From: Asterella californica
Lineage: Eukaryota; Streptophyta; Marchantiopsida; Marchantiales; Aytoniaceae
Assembly (NCBI GenBank): GCA_036924285.1
Contig: JAYKYS010000006.1
Span: 21,054,001 to 21,118,000 of the forward strand
Reading direction: 5' to 3'
Length of the DNA stretch: 64,000 nucleotides
Shown here: positions 1 to 13,000 of the stretch, in pieces
How positions within the stretch are numbered: the first letter of the stretch is position 1
How the letters are laid out: every line of letters begins with the position of its first letter
The notes under the pieces: generated by a model
The model's input: the letters and a program-made list of their open reading frames with translations, nothing else
The model's database searches: none
Told to the model about the DNA's origin: nothing
Translations under genes and position numbers: made by a program

Positions 1-964
1 GATACATAAGTGCTGGGCTTCGACAAGGACGGTTTTGTTGGACCGGGGACAGGTAGTGCGAGCTCATAAACTCCAATGCTGCTGCTGCAGCTCGAGCTGG
101 CTTGCGCATGCTGAAGTTCGAGAATGACTTGGGAGCTGCTTGGGAGTTCTGAACAGGTTTCGGCCAACTCCAGCGGGCAGAAACATTTTTTGTTTTCAGG
201 AATACTACTGTACTCATAGCTGAAGGAAGTGGACCACTGTCATATCGAGAGCACAATAACATGGAGAATGTACGAATCCAATAACAGCTGCCGAACCTCT
301 GGGGTCAACCGGGAGTAGATATGTTGGCGGCATGAGACTGTGACTGCTGCGATTGAAGTCCTCACGGCGGAGAGCCTTACTGTACAGACGTCAAAGTTCT
401 CTTTCAGTTCAGGGATGTCTTTGGCTTGTCACATGTCAGTGGAATCACTGCTCTCGTCAAGGCAAGTCACAGCGACTGGAGCCCAGCTGCTATGAAGTCA
501 GCGCTCATGACATCAAGTACCTCGCCGTACTGTATCCACTAGCACAGATTTCACATCATTGCGAAGGCTTTCCACACCAACACCCACGCGGGACCAGAAA
601 CAGTAATGAACAACAGAAACAAGCAATCACTCAATACTATCCTACGCCGATACGTCTATCATTAATTCACTATATCGATCCTCACCCGCATGTGCCAGCT
701 GAGTGTAGAAGTACCCGTTAGATTCAGTTACACGTACAGACATCATAAGATCAGTCCTCCCAGACACACACGTCCCACCATACAGGACACCGAGACCAGA
801 ACCTCATCACCCCCTGGAAACACCACGCTCTCATAACCGCGTGATGGTCGGGTAGTTACTCAACGTACAATGTTCTGGTTACGCGATGGTGCTGCTAGCG
901 AAATGCATGGATATTTGGATGCAGCGACTCACCTGATAAATCTTCGAACCTCGTCTGAATGAAC
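1..964. other. No gene recognised
   Basis: Both strands were read. The only sizeable open frame (353-721, plus) is rich in Ser, Arg and His, has no domain pattern I know and no splice-site context. No repeat or hairpin stands out. Confidence 0.5.
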
Positions 965-1145
965 CACTACAGTCTTGCCAATGAGAAGCTCGCGTACTCA
1001 CTTCACTCGCTACAATCTTCACAATGAGAAGAGACGGTTCCTTCAGTGTATTCGCTTCACTGGACTACAATCTTGCCAATGAGAAGCTCGCGTACTCGCT
1101 TCACTCGCTCCAATCTTCACAATGAAAAGAGAGGGTTCCTTCAGT
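965..1145. repeat. 98-bp tandem duplication
   Basis: Two adjacent copies of a unit containing TCTTGCCAATGAGAAGCTCG and ending in GGTTCCTTCAGT. The shared words start at 973 and 1071, a 98-bp step. The copies differ by a few substitutions. Function unknown. Confidence 0.85.
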
Positions 1146-1521
1146 TTCCCTGAAAGACACGTATTTAAGTCCGAGGTATTGAACGCGTCTATACTGCAAC
1201 CCTAAATCCTCATCATCAACGGCTAGTATCAGTTGAACAAGGACAAAACAGGAAAGCGGCTGTCTTCTTAGGTCTCAATCCCTTACCGGCAGGAGTCCCG
1301 GTAGCTACTGCAGTCATAGTTGAAACAAGGGGGCACCGCCAAATCGGGGGCTGAACTGCGTTCTACAGTGTACACTGCAGAGCGGGTGAGGCTTCACGAG
1401 ACTGAGGATGTGTGAAGGACGAGTGGCTTCGGGACCGTGGGGAAAGGACTCCCGCATTTATCGAACTTCGCCTTCGATTGGGTGAAGGCAAATTCTGATC
1501 CAGAACAACATGCTAAGCGAA
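1146..1521. other. No gene recognised
   Basis: No domain, splice-site pair or repeat supports a feature here. The minus-strand open frame at 1394-1588 overlaps the palindrome region and looks accidental. Confidence 0.5.
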
Positions 1522-1744
1522 AATAACATCTTGTTATTAAAAGACCTAATAAATGTAATAACAACATTCTGTTATTTACAGTACACACGTGCGAACACCC
1601 GGGGCTCTTTTCCGAAATAACCCTTATTAGAAATAAATAACAACAGGATGTTATTTACATTTTCGCACGCGTTTAACATTGGGGGCTCTTCTGCAAAAAA
1701 AAACCTTATCAGAAAATAGATTTAAATAACAGGAGGTTGTTATT
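1522..1744. repeat. Four AT-rich palindromes in diverged repeat units
   Basis: Near-perfect palindromes of the form AATAAC-n-GTTATT lie at 1522-1538, 1557-1576, 1636-1655 and 1725-1744. At least three are followed or preceded by a GC-rich block with a CACGTGCGAA or TCGCACGCG word and a GGGGCTCTT word, so the palindromes belong to a diverged tandem unit of roughly 80-100 bp. They could be hairpins or binding sites of a dyad-recognising factor; nothing here decides. Confidence 0.7.
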
Positions 1745-2767
1745 TTCTATTTGCACGTGCGAATCTCACGCGTGTGAGAACGCTGTGCGGAAAACCGGAT
1801 GTTTTAAATTACAATATGTTGTTATTCTTCTGGGTCATCGGAATGGAATATCGGGGACTCCTCCGCAACATTAATAAATCGGTTGGACGAGGGAAACCAT
1901 CGAGATGTTACGCCACCGGAATACTGACGCCCGAGTTAGTTAACTTTACCGGGTGCTGTTCAACTCAATAATTTGACTGTGGTGTCGTTTAACTTGTATT
2001 ATTGTCTGCGGGTGCTGTTTAAGCAAAAACATCTACTCCTGCTAAAACTAAGGAGGATCACCGGTACTCGCACCCACGCAGTTATAGGCGAACTGTGATT
2101 TTACCAAAACAGATTAGACCGGGAAGTAAAACTGCTTGTTACCGGTCAAAGGACTGAGGAAGAAAATTTCAACTTCGAGGGACTTAGGGAGCTCTAACGT
2201 TCCTGCGGGGGACTGAGGGAGTAAAAAGCTGACCCAAGTCCTGATTTATGTAAAGCATTTATTTATCTTAAGGGTACTCCTGTAACGGTACTCATAGTTC
2301 TATGTCTGAGTGATTATATTTGAAAGTTTCCGGCCAACAAACCTTTTGACGTTTCTCTACTTTACGATCGATGTTAGAGACCCCCTAACATGTACAGGAT
2401 GTCTCAGTTAAGGTTTAAACCTGTAAGCCTCAAATGTCCACCGCGGTAAGAGTATGCAGAAAGTGAAGGAACTTTCGAACTGCAGTGTGAAGCCCGGGAA
2501 TCCGGGAGTTAGAGATTTACTGACGGAGACGTTTTTGAACCAGTTCCAATCCGTTTGCGAGGAAAGTTTGCCCAATACTGGTAGAAAGAATTGATGATGG
2601 GTACCAGTTTCCTCCGTTTCAAGTGAGACAATCGTACAAGTGAGGATGGACACTTCCCGCTTAGACGACCTTCAGGTCAGAAATCTACTTAGTCAGCCCC
2701 CTCCAGCAACTCCACGACTTGGTCAACCTCGACAGTTCAAAAGTTTTTTGTCAACCCTTGGGCTTGA
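1745..2767. other. No gene recognised
   Basis: Short open frames on both strands (1774-1971 plus, 2408-2653 minus) have no recognisable domain. A purine-rich phrase GGGGGACTGAGGGAG occurs near 2205 but has no LTR partner. Confidence 0.45.
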
Positions 2768-3376
2768 CTGACATTACCAGTAAGAGTAAGACGCATCAAC
2801 CAGTTGTCGGTAATATGGCTAGTAGAAGAACATATCATAACAGATTTTTGCACTAAAATTCTTCTAACACTTTTGTATCAAGAATATCATAAGAACTTTC
2901 CCGGTACATCTTACGTGGAGGTGACAAAGATTCTTTTGATTGTTAGGGTTAACAGAGTCGTGAAGTTGCTAGAGAGCATGAGCGTTGTTCCTCCTCGAGG
3001 AAAACGAGAACTAACAAGTATTTATAATTCTATCGACGGAGCACTTGGAGTTCTCATTTGAGTGGTAGATAATGTAACTATGATTCAGTGTTCTGTTGAA
3101 CAGAAAAAAGTGAAATTCTCAGATGACAAAGAAAATGAGCATCTGAATGCTTCTTCCAACAAAGTCAAACAAGTCATTGTTAAGGTGCGTACGTACATAT
3201 ACCTTGAAGTTCTATATCAGTTTCCTTTTTTGACTTGTTTTATGCACATCTGCATACATTTTACAGTAAGTTAATATATCTCCAATTTAATTATGGTTTG
3301 GTTTTCTCTTCTATTACAGAGAACAGAACCCATGCTCAGTCTGAACAAGGATGCGATTATTGAAGAAACAGAGAAG
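2768..3376 (+). pseudogene. Possible two-exon fragment of an unrecognised gene
   Basis: An open stretch from 2768 to 3184 is broken by a single in-frame TGA at 3059-3061 and ends at a plausible donor (AAG then GTGCGT). A pyrimidine-rich acceptor (CTATTACAG) follows at 3319, and a phase-compatible 57-bp exon (3320-3376) ends at AAG then GTACAG. The second half of the first exon is charged (it includes KVKFSDDKENEH), which looks like coding sequence. I do not recognise the product and see no start codon in a good position. It may be a decayed gene piece or chance. Confidence 0.25.
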
Positions 3377-4820
3377 GTACAGAATGCCAACGAAGTTTTC
3401 TAAGATTTTAATTCTTTGACTAGCATGCTAGATACGAACTTTTCATGATAGTTTGCTTCTCAAAAGTTTTTTAATTTATTTATGACCGAGCCTTGCAATC
3501 TTCATCTTTTTCGTTAGTGACTCTAAGTTACAGTCGAGCAGAAATAGCTTAATTAACATGTACGCGATCTGGTGAAACATGTTTGTGTATCTGATTCAGG
3601 ATATCTGAACAGTGAGGCATTTTGGTGAGGATATAATCTACATTAAGAATGCCTTTCCACAGGTGTAAGCGGAAGCTGCTCATGTTTACACCACTAACTG
3701 AAGTTTGTGTGTATATATGACTACTTCTCCACCATGGACAATGATGAAATTTTTTCCTGTGTTTGAGTATGAAGAAATGATTATTTTTGTTTCCACAAAC
3801 CCAGAAATCTTCATTTCAACATTTCTCTATCAGTACTCCAAAAATTTTTGGGTTAAGATTTTCTCTAAATGATTCCGTTTTAAACAGTTTGGTGTTTACA
3901 TAGTCTATATATGATACATATATTATATACATAATATACATAAATACGTAAAGATATAGTCCAAGAATTTCATTCAAACATAGATTGTCATTCCAGATAC
4001 TTACCTGTAGTCTGCAGGATTTATTTTCCAGGAACAAAAATAATCGAAAAAACTACCAGTTGAAAGCCATTTATTTTTGATCGATTTCTCATCTCAACCA
4101 AAATTTGTTTTCTTTTCCTCTGTCAAAACGTGACTCTGGATGCATATTCGTCGCTTCCATCTGAAGATGGAAAAGAGATGCACCATAAAGATATTAGGAG
4201 GTGTCAAAGAGACTAACCTTACTCGAATATTCCTGCTTGGAGGGGGGAGTTTTTAGTTCAGCCAGGATCTGCTGCCGTTTTTTACTTGCCTTTCAGTCGT
4301 TTCTGTAGTGAAATTTTTCTGTCAAGAAGTTTAATACTCAAAGAAATAATTCTCTTTCAGTTTCAAAAATAAAAACTATTTTTTCTCAAGATGAATTCTC
4401 AATGACACATATGTGCAAAATTGAATGTATGTGTAGCTTTTTCAATTTATTAAGTATAATCAATTTTTCTTAAATATTCAATTTATATGTATATTTTTCT
4501 ATAACTTTGAGAGTAGAAATGATTTTGGGTTGGGATGAATATGTAATATTAATCACCAAAGTAGTTTTCACATACCGGTTAAATTTCTCAGTTCAGTGAA
4601 ATAATACTCGGTGACCTTGAGCACTTGTAGTCGTACTCAAGGTTTGAACCGTGAAGAACTCAAGTGTCTCCTATAAAGTGATAGTAGCACTAAACGTTTT
4701 CTGGGATGTTGAACGACGAATAATTTGTTTATAAAATACAAGTGCTTCATTTTAAAAAGAGATCAATAATTCTTGAATATCTATAAATTGTTAAACTAAA
4801 AAGTAATAGACTAATAAAAA
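3377..4820. other. AT-rich DNA, no gene recognised
   Basis: AT-rich sequence with a TA-rich run near 3900-3960. No open frame with a domain and no clear repeat partner apart from weak similarity to the family that starts at 4821. Confidence 0.45.
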
Positions 4821-4940
4821 TATCAGTTTTCTGAAAGCTAGAGTATGACTACAAGTGCTCCGGGTGAACCACAAAGAAATTATTTTGTGGGTTTGCTTTT
4901 ATAGAACTGAGAAACTGTTATACAAAAAGTGGTTTTGGTT
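4821..4940. repeat. 120-bp direct repeat, copy 1 (partner 6191-6310)
   Basis: This segment, containing GTATGACTACAAGT and ending AAAAAGTGGTTTTGGTT, recurs at 6191-6310. Both copies are 120 bp and align without a gap, with scattered substitutions. Part of a diverged local repeat family. Confidence 0.85.
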
Positions 4941-5167
4941 ACTATATCTTCATCCCAACTTGGAAACTGTGAAATAAAAAATAACGATAAAGTTATTCAT
5001 CAGCTTTACATGTTATGATTCATCTCAAAACAAGCCATTGAGTACTAATAGAGAAATGTTAAGATGTAGATTTCTGGCTTTCTTGGAACAAAAGCAATCA
5101 TTTCTTCATATTGAAAATACACTAAGAGGAAAAGAGGCTATTCTCTTTCATGGTTTTATACTCATAC

Positions 5168-5560
5168 TCGAGGTCGAAAACCCTATGCATTTTGAATAAA
5201 ACCTGAAATTCAGTGACCTCATGGCTTGTTAATTCACTTGAGAAAGCTAAATGTCCAAATACCTTAAAAGGAAAGCGGTAGTAATAGTAAATTAAAAAAT
5301 TAATATACCAATAAACAAATATCAATTTTGTTAAGACCCTATGCATTTGGTATAAGATCTGAAATCAGTGGACCTACTGGCTTCAAAATTCACTTGGAGA
5401 ACTAGGTATCCATATACCTTAAAAGGAAATGTACAGCAATATCAAGTTAAAAGAACAATTAACAAATATCGATTTTCTTAAGACCTTAAGTACTTAGTAT
5501 AAAAAGCTTGAAATTCAGTGGACCTCGTGGCTTGTTAATTCACATGAGAACACTAAACGT
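5168..5560. repeat. Diverged tandem unit of about 150-160 bp, 2.5 copies
   Basis: Three blocks each read roughly CCCTATGCATTTNGNATAA, then TGAAATTCAGTGGACC, TGGCTTG, ATTCAC, and CTTAAAAGGAAA, ending ATATCNATTTT. Blocks start near 5170, 5336 and 5484; the last is cut short at about 5560. No coding capacity. Confidence 0.65.
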
Positions 5561-5574
5561 GAGCACCCATCCTA

Positions 5575-7925
5575 CGGGCTACCGTTATGTGCCATGCGAG
5601 CAGTGTTACCGGGTGTCCATGTGAGCGCGCGTTCTATGTGTGACGATTTGGTGTTTAAGTTTGCCTCACGGACCTCAGAGAATCACCCTTTTCTTACCAA
5701 GTGTGCCCATCATCATCCAATTTGAACTTGATAGAACATCTCGCGGTTCTTGAGGATCAATGAGAGTCCCCTTCTCACAACGAAGTTCCTTCATTCTGTA
5801 AGAAATATACCTCGTCAAGTTGTGGTTTCGCTTCTCGGAGTGCAGATTTTCATTGACTTTTGCAATCTTCTTTACGTGTCACGCGTTGCTCAGGATCATC
5901 AAAGTGAGGATTTCTCTTGATTTTAGTATGCCAAATGGCATTGATATCACTGAAGGCACAAACTGAAATATCTCGTTATCGCTATTGTGACAATTTTGGT
6001 ATCTTTCTTTATTCAACGAACAGCAGGGTAAGGGCAGCGGGATTTGATATATATTTGATAGCAAATATAGATTGCAAGTGAAAAGTAATCTAAGACTCTG
6101 AACCTCTAAAATAAAGTGTCTTGTGAATAAAAATTTATATTCCATGTCATCGGTATATATATTATGATTTTTTTGAACAATACTTGAAAATATCAATTTT
6201 CTTAAAGCTATAGTATGACTACAAGTACCCTCGGTGAACCACAAAGACATTATTTTGTGGGTTAGCTTTTATAGAACTGAGAAACTGTTATACAAAAAGT
6301 GGTTTTGGTTTTTTGCATAAATAATATGCCAAATGGCATTGATACCATTGACGGCACAAACTGAAATATCTCGTTATCGCTATTGTGACAATTTTGAGAT
6401 CTTTTTTGTTCAGCGAACAGCAGGGTAAGGCTCAGCGGGATTAAGCGAGGCAGGAGAAACACAACTAGACTAAATATGGTGGATATCCGGTGTTGGTAGT
6501 GATTCCTAAGAACCAACCTTCTCGCTCTCAGCTTGGTGACGCGTGTGGACGTTTGGAATCTTAACTTTATGGCTGCTAGGTCCACCAGGATTCTCACTTG
6601 GGAGCAACTTATACTTTTGATATCTGTTTGTTTGTCCTTTCCCGCAAGTGATTCCAGAGTTGTGTTCAACTTTTGGAGATCTATCTTTCATCGGTTCTGG
6701 CAGAAAAATGCATTAACTCTTCCCGGGGTTAATGCATTAACTCTCTGTTATGACTTTGTTCTGTTCTGACTGCAGTTTCTGTGCTACCGTTTACTCCCCG
6801 TCATTTTTGTGTAATCTGCTTTGGATTCCTACCTATACAAAAAGACAAGAGTTACGGTTAGCGCGCCTCGACTTCGGAACTAAATGTGAACTCTGGAAAG
6901 ACGAGGCCTTGGTGAGTTGGAAATATCCAAAAGTTTTAACTTTTCTTGTGCATCTATAGCCTAACCTCTCACTCCTACGTGCTGATGAAGTTCGACCGAG
7001 ACTGTTTTTTCGTAGATTGGGACAAAAATTCAACAAGAAACCCTATAAGAACTAGGATCGAAGATCAGAGATGTAACTAGGTTGTATTCAGACTTCTATT
7101 GAAGGATTGTGATGAGCTATGGAGCCATAAAGTTTGCACGAGCATTGATGCATTGAGGCACCGTATGTGGTTGTATCGAGGTTCAGGATGGACGAAGCTC
7201 ACGCAAGGTTGTTATCATTTTCTTGGGTAAGTGTAAGTTTTGCATTCACACCTAACCGTCGCTTTCTTTTCTTTTCACTTCTTGAAATAGTTCTCTAGCT
7301 TGTAGTCTTAATTTTCCACCAGCCTCTATCGTAGAAATGAACTGCGGACTGCCGTTATGTACGAGCACTGTTGTCAGGTGTCCATGTGAGCGCGCGTTCC
7401 CTGTGTGACAATTGGTTTAATTTTAAGTTTGCCTCAGGGTCTTCCCACATGTCACCGTTTGGAAAGGAAAGCCAAGTCTGTTGTTGAATGTTTATGAACC
7501 TCCTGCAAGGACGACTAACCGCATGTCGCCGCGGCTATGGTCAATCAGGCTGCCAATTACAACTAGCTAATAATCATTTTTTGGGGGTCCACTTCTTAGG
7601 AAACCTCACGTTCCTCGAGGATCTGAATGAGACTGCGATCCTTCTGACAACGATGTTCCTTCGTTCTTGCAGGAAATATACCCTGCCAAGTTATGGTTTC
7701 GCTTCTCAGAGTGAGGATTTTCATTGGCTTATGCAGTGTCTTACTCAGGATCAAATCATCATAGTGAAGATTTCTCTTGGCTTTAGTACGCCTACCTATA
7801 CACAAAGACATGAGTTAAGAGTAACCTCGAGGTTCGTTGGAGTTGGAAATGTCCAAAATCTTTAACTGACCACTTTTCTTGTGCATCTATAACCTAACCT
7901 CTCGCTATTACGTGCTGATGAAGCC
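5575..7925. repeat. Dispersed diverged repeat family
   Basis: Segments recur in the same order. 5928-6044 matches 6326-6442, both 117 bp and ungapped. 5575-5930 matches 7340-7790 with indels; both include CATGTGAGCGCGCGTTC and a TGGTTTCGCTTCTC phrase. 6829-7000 matches 7789-7925, both including CTTTTCTTGTGCATCTATA and ACGTGCTGATGAAG. 6191-6310 is the partner of 4821-4940. Open frames inside (for example 7488-7865 plus, 5879-6250 minus) carry no domain. This looks like decayed copies of one non-autonomous element or of a duplicated non-coding locus. Confidence 0.7.
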
Positions 7926-10019
7926 ATACAGCAGGTTTAGGTGCATACAATGGGATTTGTGTTCTAGCTGCATACTCGGCTGAGGCATTTGGATATTTCA
8001 GTGTACACCTGTCATCACTTATAGATGTGTTATATGTGACCTTATATTTCACATTTCCGCATTAGAGAACATCAGGCTTCTAGGCTTCGCTACTTGGGAG
8101 TACCATCTCAAGCATTGTTTCTTTTATGAAACTTTTCTTGGACGTAGACCGTTTGGTTATAGATCTTAGACCTAAAGATAAGCTACCCACACCCACCTTT
8201 ACTACTCAATACGTATTACGTTTGAGGATTGTTTTTAGTGTCTAGGCGTGGTCTGATCTGCCATTCCTATATACAGTTATATACCTTATTATGCCCAAAC
8301 CCCTATGATTTACAAAAGTTCTCAAGTTTGTTTGATCGTTTCTCCTCTTTCCCCTATAGGCCTAACCCTCTCTATTGAGTGTAGATGAAGTCAGAGACTA
8401 AGTCGAGGTGCATGGCTACATATATTATCAAGATAGCAGGTTGAGGTGTATGCAGCGGGATGTGTGTTCTATCTGCATACTCTGTTAAGATAATTGGATA
8501 TTTTATTGCACACCTGCTCATCACTTATAGATGTGTACGACACCTTGTGCTCGTTAATTTAATCACTTCCGGAAAAATACTGTATAATGAATAGGTTTGC
8601 ACTTACACTCTTAACCCCAAGTTGTTATTTCTCTGGGTCCTCTTATGCGGTTTGGTTCAAGAGCTTCTGGCATTGTGTATCCGTAGAACAGCTGTATTTC
8701 TCAAGTATATATGATATATACTCATATTTATGCATTAGATCAGAACACTAGAAAACAACTGACTTCTAGAGTGAACTTCAAGCTGAGGTGTCATGACTCG
8801 TGACTCGTGACTCGTGAGCAATGTTCGAGGAGTTCCGGCTGATAGAGTAGTGAGAACCGGTTGAGAATGTGAATTTTCAAAAATTTGGAAAAAGAGTCGG
8901 AAAGTTACCGAGTACAAGATGAAGATAGTACTTTCAATACTCGAAAAGTGAAGCACTTTCTGGTATCCTTTAGAAAATTGACGATTGATGCTAGGTCGTG
9001 CCGAAAAATCTCTGGTTCTCTCAAAAGTCCTTCCCGAACACTGCTTGTGAGGGCTCGCACGGAGCTACGCTTGTTATACTTCTCGTCATTATTGTCCAAG
9101 ATTCAAGCTGAGGTGTCGTGACTCAAGAGGGTTTGGGTTCTAGAGTAATATTTCGCATAGAGTTCCACTTGTTGTACTTCTCGTCATTATTGTCCAAGAT
9201 TCGCTTCATGTCAGGATGCTGCTGGAGCTGAAGCCCAATGCCAAATAGAGGTAGAGTTGCTGGGCATCGACGATCAGGACAGTAAGAGATTAGCTTCCAT
9301 CATCTGAAATTGGACTGTGCGTGTACTTGAACTCCGACTGTGGGTGTATCTTCAAGAGGTGGGTGTATCTTCAAGGAGACTTCAGTTATGTGGTTTAGTT
9401 ATGTGGATAGTCTGTCTAATGCTACTCCCGTACACTATATCGAATCTATGATGGATGAGGCGCCACAACTTATAGTCCTGTTTGATGACACTTTATTATA
9501 ACCATTGCCGCTATTTTCTTCTGTGATACATTCAACTACTCTAACTACATTTTGCGGAGAAAGATGGATGTCCTAGTCTCTTCGTCAGAGCGTTGGATTC
9601 GAATCCTACGACAATGCCTGAACTCTGCTCCATGTTCAAATTTACCGCTAAACTTTAGCACTCAATAGTGCTTAGATTTTGTCTAACTTTTCATTTGGCA
9701 CGTGGAAATGGTAGTTATTATATAGCATCCGCAGTCAGTACTTTCCACTATCTGTTCTGACAGTATTACTGGCTTTTGTCAGGCAAGATGCGAGTTAGGC
9801 AACTTAGGTTCATGAGTCGTGAGGTCAATGTCTAAGTCTCTTTTTGCAGTGAGGTTTTATGCAGTTGGATGTTGCTGCTGCCCTTGCACTGACTGAACCG
9901 ACCTGCAGAGTTGTCTTACTCTTTGTTGCATTGATCATCTACATAAGAGTCATGTTTTTTTGTCTAATGCGATATGGAGGAGTGTTGACTTTGCTAGTTC
10001 TTGGGTCACTTTAATTCCG
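7926..10019. other. No gene recognised; small direct repeats
   Basis: Contains a triple CGTGACT run near 8798-8817 and a 35-bp direct repeat (TACTTCTCGTCATTATTGTC core) at 9067-9102 and 9168-9203. A weak tRNA B-box-like word at 9593 has no A box upstream. The end of this stretch may hold the 5' UTR of the SAM-domain gene. Confidence 0.45.
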
Positions 10020-13000
10020 ATGGATCAGCTTCATTCCATAGAACTTGATACTTCACTGTTCACTACCACATCGTCTAAGTTAGAGACACGAGGTCCAAAT
10101 GTTGCAGATACTGAAACAACAGTGAAGTGGTTGAGTAAGTTTCTTAGCACATCAGAGTATTCTGAGTTGGTTCAAAGTCAAGCAATTACGGTGAGAGCTT
10201 ACGGCTCCTAGCCAACTCGAAAGATGAGTTGATGCATTTTGGCATAACAAAGCTTGGCCATGTGCTAAAACTGCACAACTACTTTCAAACGTCTGATCTA
10301 GATACGACGCAACTACAAGTCCATGTTCCTGTGAGAGGAGTCCCTGTTCCTGCGAGAGGAGAAGTACGAGTCAAAACTTGTCTTTTCGGAAAGGAGTCGT
10401 GCACTGTCAAGATGGAACCAAATGTTAGAGTAGATAGGAAAAGTTCACCGGACGAGCTTACTTCTCTATATCCAAAATATGATTTAGAGCAGCTAACGTC
10501 GTCTGTTCCTATGATACGAGATAGGAAATCTTCACCAAACGATTGTAATTCTCTGCATTCAAAGCATGATTTTGAAGAGCTCACATCATCAGTCCATATG
10601 TCAAGTACGAGAGATGTAAGTAACTCATTCTTATTTTTATCAATTGTTTTATTTTTGGATAATGAGTTTACTGTCATTTACTTCCGTTTACTTATCGTTT
10701 GATCGGGACAGGTTTTTCACAGTACGCAGTGACCTTCTTACTGTCATTTACTTTTGTTTACTTATGGTTTGATTGGGACAGGTTTTTCACAGTACGCAGT
10801 GACCTTCTTACTGTCATTTACTTTCGTTTACTTATGGTTTGATTGGGACAAGTTTTTCACAGTACGCAGTGGCCTTCTTACTGTCATTTACTTCCATATA
10901 CTTATGGTTTGATTGGGACAGGTTTTTCACAGTACGCAGTGGCCTTCTTACGATGATATTTTCAAGCATCGTGCAGCTGGAAAACGATTGTTGAAAGCTT
11001 AGTTCCCAAACGCATTGCGGGATCTCAACAGAGGTCATGCTGTAATCCGCTCATGGTTCAAAGATTATGAGAAGGAGAGTTTGTTACATGACATTCTGCA
11101 TTTAGATTTTAAAATTCAACCTGATATGAAAGCTCTTCTGAACGATTTCATACAGAGTAAGTTACAGGAGTTGCCACCGTTGGTGTTTGGTAATGAGACA
11201 GATACATATACTATGAGATGGAAGCATCATACAGTATATGTGCACATTATTACTCACAGACAGGAGTTCAAGAAAAGTTTGAAACGCAAACAAGTTTCCT
11301 TATCATCAGGTATTGATTCTATTTTTCTTCTGGTAATATTGATTATATCCTTCTTGTAAAAGTGCATGCAGGTTGCCTCAAACAGCACATAAGAGTGATA
11401 TGTGATAATGATGAAGTTTCAGTTTTATTATTGGTATGGTAGATTCCAAGTAGACCGTTATTTATAAGTACCCGTCAGTTTCAGTGTTCGTTGTCTACTT
11501 ATTTGAATTTTTGTATCATTATCAGATAAGATACACAAGGAAGTGAAAGTGCAGAAACAGTGTGATCATTTGGCGCGATTGATGAATAAACAACCAGAGC
11601 TGATGGCTGAGGTATTTAAAGGAGGAAAGATTTCCTTTTTTGGTCTTAAAGATAGACCTACCTCAGAGCAATTGATCGGTCGTGAGTCTGATTTGACCGG
11701 ACAGAAAAATGACAAAGTCAAACTTATTGGAATAGGAGTTCTTGAAGGTTTGGGACAAGAATTTCCATACGTTATTTTTCTTATTCGAGTGACCCATTTG
11801 GAACGGGGCTATTCCAAATCTCCTATAGCTGCATATTTTCTACCCCACTGTGTTACAACGAGAAATAATCCTTCTCAAGTACATGATCTACAACTGGTAC
11901 GTGTGTTTATTTTCGTCCGTGATATTTTTGCTCTGTAACTTAATGGATGGTTGATATCATATCCATGTAATGTTTTGAAATCGTCATACGGTGCTACTGT
12001 ACTGTGCAGAATGTTGTGGTCAAAATAGCACGGTCCTATGTGCGACTAGTGACGGAGTCAAATGATTTTGAACTGTTCCATTCTACAACCATGGATTACT
12101 AAACAGTCTGAGATTTTAGAATCTCCAACTGAAGCAAACATGTGCAGTAATGAGGGTGTTCAGAAATCATCGTTTAGAACAGACTGTACAGAGAAAACCT
12201 TACACACAGAAGGGAGTAGAAAGCTTCATATGGAACTTCCTACCAGTGACAATAAAGAGATTTTTGACCATGGGGAGGTTAACGTCTTCCTTCATAGAAG
12301 GAAAAAGATTGGAAGTGAAAACTTTGCTCCTGATACATATGATCAAGAGAGGAAAGATTGCAGTGAGAAAACGTCTCCCACTGTAAATTTGGAAGTTAAC
12401 TTACCAATCAATCCAACTTCTGAAGTTTCACTGAGGAGCGCAGATAATGAGTTGGACATCATGAGTCGACCAAAAAGAAGTAAACCATTGACAGAGGTAA
12501 GTTTGTTTACGATTGTATCATAGTTATTCTGTTACTACTGTATTTTAATTAGTTGGCAAGATTCTAGCAAGTTCATGGTCTTGTACTGTTGTTCATCTGA
12601 CTTGTTGTCTTGTTTGTTCGGACACAAGCTGTTACAAGCAAAGCAAAGGGTACTAGTTAATACTCTGCTTATTTATTATGAATTCTTTTTAAAGTTCCAG
12701 TACTTATTGTATTTTGGGAAATCTGCAGATTATCAATCGCATTAACTTATAGTGTGACACTGTATTTGAGCTTGAGCTTCTCGAGGTATGTCGTTAGTCA
12801 TGATAGTGATGATGAATAAGCATGACCAGTTGTGTGTAAACATCATTCAGTTATCTAAGCACAATCTCACTTCTTGTTTTGTCTTGCAGAACATCGTGGA
12901 CAAACTTTCTTCAGATGCATTGAAAATTGCAGCGTTGGTTCTTGTGGATGTGAAAACAATTGATCAACTCGCCATGAATGTAAACAGTTTTATTGCTCGT

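Noticed and set aside
353..721. 122-codon open frame on the plus strand
   Set aside because: Biased composition, no domain, no splice context; length is within chance for this composition.
9571..9640. Possible tRNA 3' half (GGATTCGAATCC word)
   Set aside because: No A box, no foldable acceptor stem and no anticodon arm upstream.
10671..10950. Regular 70-bp repeats as a CRISPR array
   Set aside because: Repeats are contiguous without spacers and lie in an intron of a eukaryotic gene.
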